Origin: JBDTSW01 sp039930945
GTDB lineage: Bacteria > Actinomycetota > Thermoleophilia > Solirubrobacterales > 70-9
NCBI GenBank assembly: GCA_039930945.1
Contig: JBDTSW010000105.1
Coordinates: 1 to 7,159, forward strand
Length of the DNA: 7,159 nucleotides
Direction: 5' to 3'
The notes under the pieces were generated by a model. It was not told the DNA's origin, searched no databases, and saw only the letters and a program-made list of their open reading frames with translations. Below, piece by piece: positions 4,800 through 7,159 of this stretch; within the stretch, counting starts at the first letter, position 1; each line of letters starts with the position of its first letter. Made by a program: the position numbers and the translations under genes.

Positions 4800-5492
4800 G
4801 TGGCCGACTCTCCGATTCCGATCATCGGTGGAACGGGCGCCCTGGGGTGGGGCCTGGCAATGCGCTGGGCACGAGCCGGGCAGCCGGTGGTGATCGGATC
4901 CCGAAGCGCCGAGCGCGCCGGCGAGGCCGCCGCCCGGGTGCGCGAGGCGGCTCCCGACGGAGGCGAGGTCGAGGGGCTGGAGAACGCCGAGGCCGCCGCC
5001 CGCGGCCCCGTCGTCCTTCTCACCGTCCCTTTCCGCAACCAGTCCGAGAACCTGACGAACCTGCGCGAGGCGCTGACGGCGGGGCAGATCCTCGTCGACT
5101 GCACGGTGCCCCTGGCGGCGGCCGTCAGCGGCAAGGCCACGCGCTCGCTGGGCGTCTGGCAGGGCTCCGCCGCCCAGCAGGCGCAGGAGATGGTCCCCGA
5201 TGGGGTGACCGTCGTCGCCGCGCTGCACACCGTCAGCGCCCCGGTCCTCGGCGATCCCGGCGCCGAGCTAGGCGAGGACGTGCTGCTGTGCGGCGACCGC
5301 AAGGCCGACAAGTCGCGGGTCGCCGCGCTCGTGCAGCGGATCCCGGGGCTGCGCGCCGTCAACGCGGGCGCGCTCGAGATGGCCCGGATCGTCGAGCAGC
5401 TGACGCCGATGCTGATCTCGGTCAACACCCGCTACAAGGCCCACGCCGGGATCCGGCTCACCGGGCTGCCGGACGCCGACCACTGGGCGTGA
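4800..5492 (+). CDS. npdG: NADPH-dependent F420 reductase (F420H2:NADP oxidoreductase)
   Basis: 230 residues, the family's usual size. The enzyme moves hydride between NADP(H) and the deazaflavin cofactor F420 in the cytosol. The nucleotide-binding loop IIGGTGALGWG is at 8-18, followed by the second strand VVIGSR (30-35), whose Ser34-Arg35 suit the 2'-phosphate of NADP. LLTVPF and DCTVPL are typical strand ends of this fold. The family's C-terminal part is recognisable in the NAGALEMARIVEQLTPMLISVNTRY region, which in relatives helps form the F420 pocket. The frame is open upstream, but GTG 4800 is the only sensible start: it leaves 9 residues before the GGTG loop and has a -10-like box 8 nt upstream. 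It is the first gene of the F420 operon, and its TGA overlaps the cofD start (GTGA). Presence of the biosynthetic genes directly behind it makes the F420 assignment much firmer than the Rossmann fold alone. Confidence 0.93.
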   Translation: MADSPIPIIGGTGALGWGLAMRWARAGQPVVIGSRSAERAGEAAARVREAAPDGGEVEGLENAEAAARGPVVLLTVPFRNQSENLTNLREALTAGQILVDCTVPLAAAVSGKATRSLGVWQGSAAQQAQEMVPDGVTVVAALHTVSAPVLGDPGAELGEDVLLCGDRKADKSRVAALVQRIPGLRAVNAGALEMARIVEQLTPMLISVNTRYKAHAGIRLTGLPDADHWA

Positions 5493-6406
5493 AGGTCGCG
5501 CTCCTCGCCGGCGGCACCGGCGGCGCCAAGCTCGCCGCCGGGCTGCAGGATCTGATCGGCGCCGACCTCGCGGTGATCGTCAACACCGCCGACGACGTCG
5601 AGGTTCACGGCCTGCACGTCTCGCCCGACCCCGATCTCGTCACCTACTGGCTCAGCGGCGAGATCGACTCAGAGCGCGGCTTCGGGATCCGCGACGACAC
5701 CTCGGTCGTCAGCGAACGCCTGCAGCGCCTCGGCGCTCCGGGCTGGTTCGAACTGGGCGACCTCGACCTCGCGGTCTGTATCTACCGCACGACCTTCCGG
5801 GCCGAGGGCGGGACGCTGACCGCCGCCCAGGGCCAGATCGCCCGGGCCCTGGGTGCAACCGCGAGGGTGCTGCCGATGTGCGAGCAGCCGGTACGCACCC
5901 GGGTGCGAACGTCGACGGGCTGGCGCGGGCTGCAGGAGTTCCTCATTCTCGACCACGGGGCAGCGCCGATCGAGGCGGTTGAGATCGACGGGCTCGGGGA
6001 GGCGGCGCCGACGGCCGAGGCCCTGGAGGCGCTGGCGAGCGCGGATGCGATCGTCGTCGGTCCCTCGAACCCGGTGATCTCGATCGGCCCGATCCTGGCA
6101 ATGCCGTCGCTTCGGGAGGCGATCCAGGCAAGCCCCGCGCCGGTGATCGCGGTCAGCCCCTTCGTCGCCGGGCGGGCGATCAAGGGGCCGACCGAGGCCT
6201 TCATGGCGGCGGTCGGCCGCCCCGTCTCGGCTGCCGGAGTGGTTTCGCTTTACGCCGGCCTGCTCGACGCGATCGTCGTCGATGACGGCGATCCCGACGC
6301 TGCGCCGGAGGAGCTTCGCTCGCTGGTCTGCCCGACGCTGATGGAGGGCGCCGAGGGCCGGCGGGCGCTCGCCGAGCGCGTGATCGAGCTGGCGGGCGAG
6401 CTTTGA
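5489..6406 (+). CDS. cofD: CofD/FbiA: 2-phospho-L-lactate (or phosphoenolpyruvate) transferase of F420 biosynthesis
   Basis: 305 residues, normal for the family. It transfers the phospholactyl or enolpyruvyl-phosphate moiety from its GDP-linked form onto Fo, giving F420-0 or dehydro-F420-0. Visible motifs: N-terminal LLAGGTGGAKLA (5-16), NTADD (32-36), HGLHVSPDPD (40-49) with Asp49 matching the metal-binding Asp of archaeal CofD, GFGIRDDT at about 66-73, and PSNPVISIGPIL (192-203). These are diagnostic of CofD and are not shared with other glycosyl- or nucleotidyl-transferases. GTG 5489 overlaps the npdG stop by four bases, and the motif begins directly after it, so the start is firm. In mycobacteria FbiA works with the PEP-derived donor and yields dehydro-F420; whether this organism uses PEP, phospholactate or 3-phosphoglycerate cannot be read here. 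Its own stop overlaps the cofC start (TTGA). Confidence 0.95.
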   Translation: MKVALLAGGTGGAKLAAGLQDLIGADLAVIVNTADDVEVHGLHVSPDPDLVTYWLSGEIDSERGFGIRDDTSVVSERLQRLGAPGWFELGDLDLAVCIYRTTFRAEGGTLTAAQGQIARALGATARVLPMCEQPVRTRVRTSTGWRGLQEFLILDHGAAPIEAVEIDGLGEAAPTAEALEALASADAIVVGPSNPVISIGPILAMPSLREAIQASPAPVIAVSPFVAGRAIKGPTEAFMAAVGRPVSAAGVVSLYAGLLDAIVVDDGDPDAAPEELRSLVCPTLMEGAEGRRALAERVIELAGEL

Positions 6407-7092
6407 AGGCCGCCGCGATCCTGCCGGTGAAGCGGTTCGGCGCCGCCAAGCAGAGGCTGCTTGACGTGCTCGACCGCCCAGCGCGGGCCGCGGTGGTCAG
6501 GGCGATGCTCGCCGACGTGCTGGCGGCGATCACCGAGGTCGCCGAGATCGAGCGCGTGATCGTGATCACCGGCGAGGGCCGAGCGGAGCGGATCGCGATC
6601 GACCACGCGCGCCGGGTGAAGACGCCGATCGAGGTGATGCGCGACCCCAGCGACGCCGGGCATAGCGAAGCGGCCACGTTGGGGATCATCCGCGCGAAGG
6701 CCCTGAGCGCCGGGGCCGCCGCCCTGCTTCCCGGCGACTGCCCGCTGCTGGACCCGGCCGAGCTCGGCGGCGCGCTCGCCCGCATGCGTCCCGACCGTGT
6801 TGCGGTCGTGCCTGACCGCCATGGCAGCGGCACCAACGCCCTGCTGCTCTGCCCCGCCGACGCGATCGCTCCGGGGTTCGGCCCCGGGAGCCGCGAGCGC
6901 CACGTCGAGCGGGCTCAGGCTCGCGGGCTCGAGGTCGAGGTCTCAGAGCTGGACTCGCTTGCGCTCGACCTCGACACCCCCGACGACCTGCGCGAGCTCG
7001 CCGTCGCCCTGAAGCAGGATCCCGAGCGTGCGCCGAAGACCGCCGCCGCGCTCGCGGCCCTCGATCTCGGCGCCGTCAACCGGCCGCAATGA
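6403..7092 (+). CDS. cofC: CofC/FbiD: GTP-dependent guanylyltransferase making the CofD donor
   Basis: 229 residues. A nucleotidyltransferase that joins GTP and phosphoenolpyruvate or 2-phospho-L-lactate to form the GDP-linked donor used by CofD. The N-terminus has the GTP-binding signature LPVKRFGAAKQRL (7-19); LLPGDCPLL follows near 108-116, then VPDRHGSGTNAL (136-147), FGPGSRERHVERA in the C-terminal third, and the closing LDLDTPDDL. These are the conserved blocks of the CofC/FbiD family. It begins with TTG at 6403, which overlaps the cofD TGA by four bases (TTGA). No other start would leave the signature intact, and a rare TTG with a coupled start suggests expression matched to CofD. The C-terminal tail after the DTPDDL motif is about 30 residues of Ala-rich sequence. 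The gene is complete, and its stop overlaps cofE (ATGA). PEP is the likelier substrate in an actinobacterium, by analogy with FbiD. Confidence 0.94.
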   Translation: MKAAAILPVKRFGAAKQRLLDVLDRPARAAVVRAMLADVLAAITEVAEIERVIVITGEGRAERIAIDHARRVKTPIEVMRDPSDAGHSEAATLGIIRAKALSAGAAALLPGDCPLLDPAELGGALARMRPDRVAVVPDRHGSGTNALLLCPADAIAPGFGPGSRERHVERAQARGLEVEVSELDSLALDLDTPDDLRELAVALKQDPERAPKTAAALAALDLGAVNRPQ

Positions 7093-7159
7093 GCGCCGAG
7101 ATCCTCGCCATCGAGGGCCTGCCCGAGATCGAGGCCGGCGCCGACCTGGGCGCGCTGAT
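7089..7159 (+). CDS. cofE: CofE/FbiB: coenzyme F420-0:L-glutamate ligase (N-terminal 23 codons)
   Basis: ATG 7089 overlaps the cofC stop by four bases, and the frame runs off the right edge. The visible residues begin MSAEILAIEGLPEI and then EAGADLGALI. They match the CofE/FbiB N-terminus, where a short first strand ending in G-(L/I)-P-E-(I/V) is followed by an acidic turn with a G-D-D/A-D-L motif. The enzyme adds glutamate residues to F420-0 using GTP, completing the cofactor tail. The call rests on this short stretch plus its place immediately after cofC and cofD. Whether it is a stand-alone CofE or carries the C-terminal FMN reductase domain of mycobacterial FbiB, which reduces dehydro-F420-0, lies outside the window. 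Confidence 0.8.
   Translation, partial: MSAEILAIEGLPEIEAGADLGAL

Noticed and set aside
4847..5488. Apparent 519-residue protein starting at 4847 and ending with CofD
   Set aside because: The first 214 residues are an out-of-frame, Arg/Gly-rich reading of npdG. CofD begins at GTG 5489, overlapping the npdG stop.

Overview
The window is dense, high-GC bacterial coding DNA, with no RNA genes, CRISPR arrays or recognisable insertion sequences. No gene-free stretch exceeds about 75 bp. Very high GC at third codon positions, a complete-looking F420 cofactor operon, a DivIVA-type coiled-coil protein, a DUF559 protein and frequent GTG/TTG starts all point to an actinobacterium. A deep-branching class such as Thermoleophilia (Solirubrobacterales and relatives) is my best guess; this is inference, not a search result.

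The layout is two divergent gene sets that meet at a 42-bp intergenic region (4758-4799). Leftward (minus strand), in transcription order: a BadH-like short-chain dehydrogenase (4757-4023); the N-terminal half of a FlK-type hotdog thioesterase, start-stop coupled to it (from 4026); a DUF559/AbiEi-like protein that replaces the rest of the thioesterase (3799-2873); hydroxymethylglutaryl-CoA lyase (2861-1944); a small NTF2/SnoaL-like protein (1927-1550); 3-hydroxybutyryl-CoA dehydrogenase (1533-652); and, after a 71-bp gap with its own strong ribosome binding site, a DivIVA-domain protein with a long 11-residue-repeat coiled coil that runs off the left edge (580-1). Apart from the DUF559 and DivIVA genes, this set looks like acyl-CoA catabolism: an alcohol/hydroxyacyl dehydrogenase, CoA thioester hydrolysis (now probably broken), a C-C lyase giving acetyl-CoA and acetoacetate, and a hydroxyacyl-CoA dehydrogenase.

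Rightward (plus strand): NADPH:F420 reductase npdG (4800-5492), cofD/fbiA (5489-6406), cofC/fbiD (6403-7092) and the first 23 codons of cofE/fbiB (7089 to the edge). Each junction is a 4-base start/stop overlap, so the four genes form one translationally coupled operon. CofC activates phosphoenolpyruvate or phospholactate with GTP, CofD transfers that unit to the deazaflavin Fo, CofE adds glutamates, and NpdG exchanges hydride between NADPH and the finished F420.

The three most notable points are as follows. (1) A perfect 10-bp inverted repeat spans the divergent intergenic region. Its two arms carry mirror-image -10-like TACACT boxes placed so that both operons could be transcribed leaderless. 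(2) A DUF559 gene has apparently replaced the C-terminal half of a thioesterase within an otherwise compact operon. (3) The DivIVA-like protein contains ten uninterrupted 11-residue repeats. I see no clearly undescribed defence or mobile system; the closest candidate is the DUF559 replacement.
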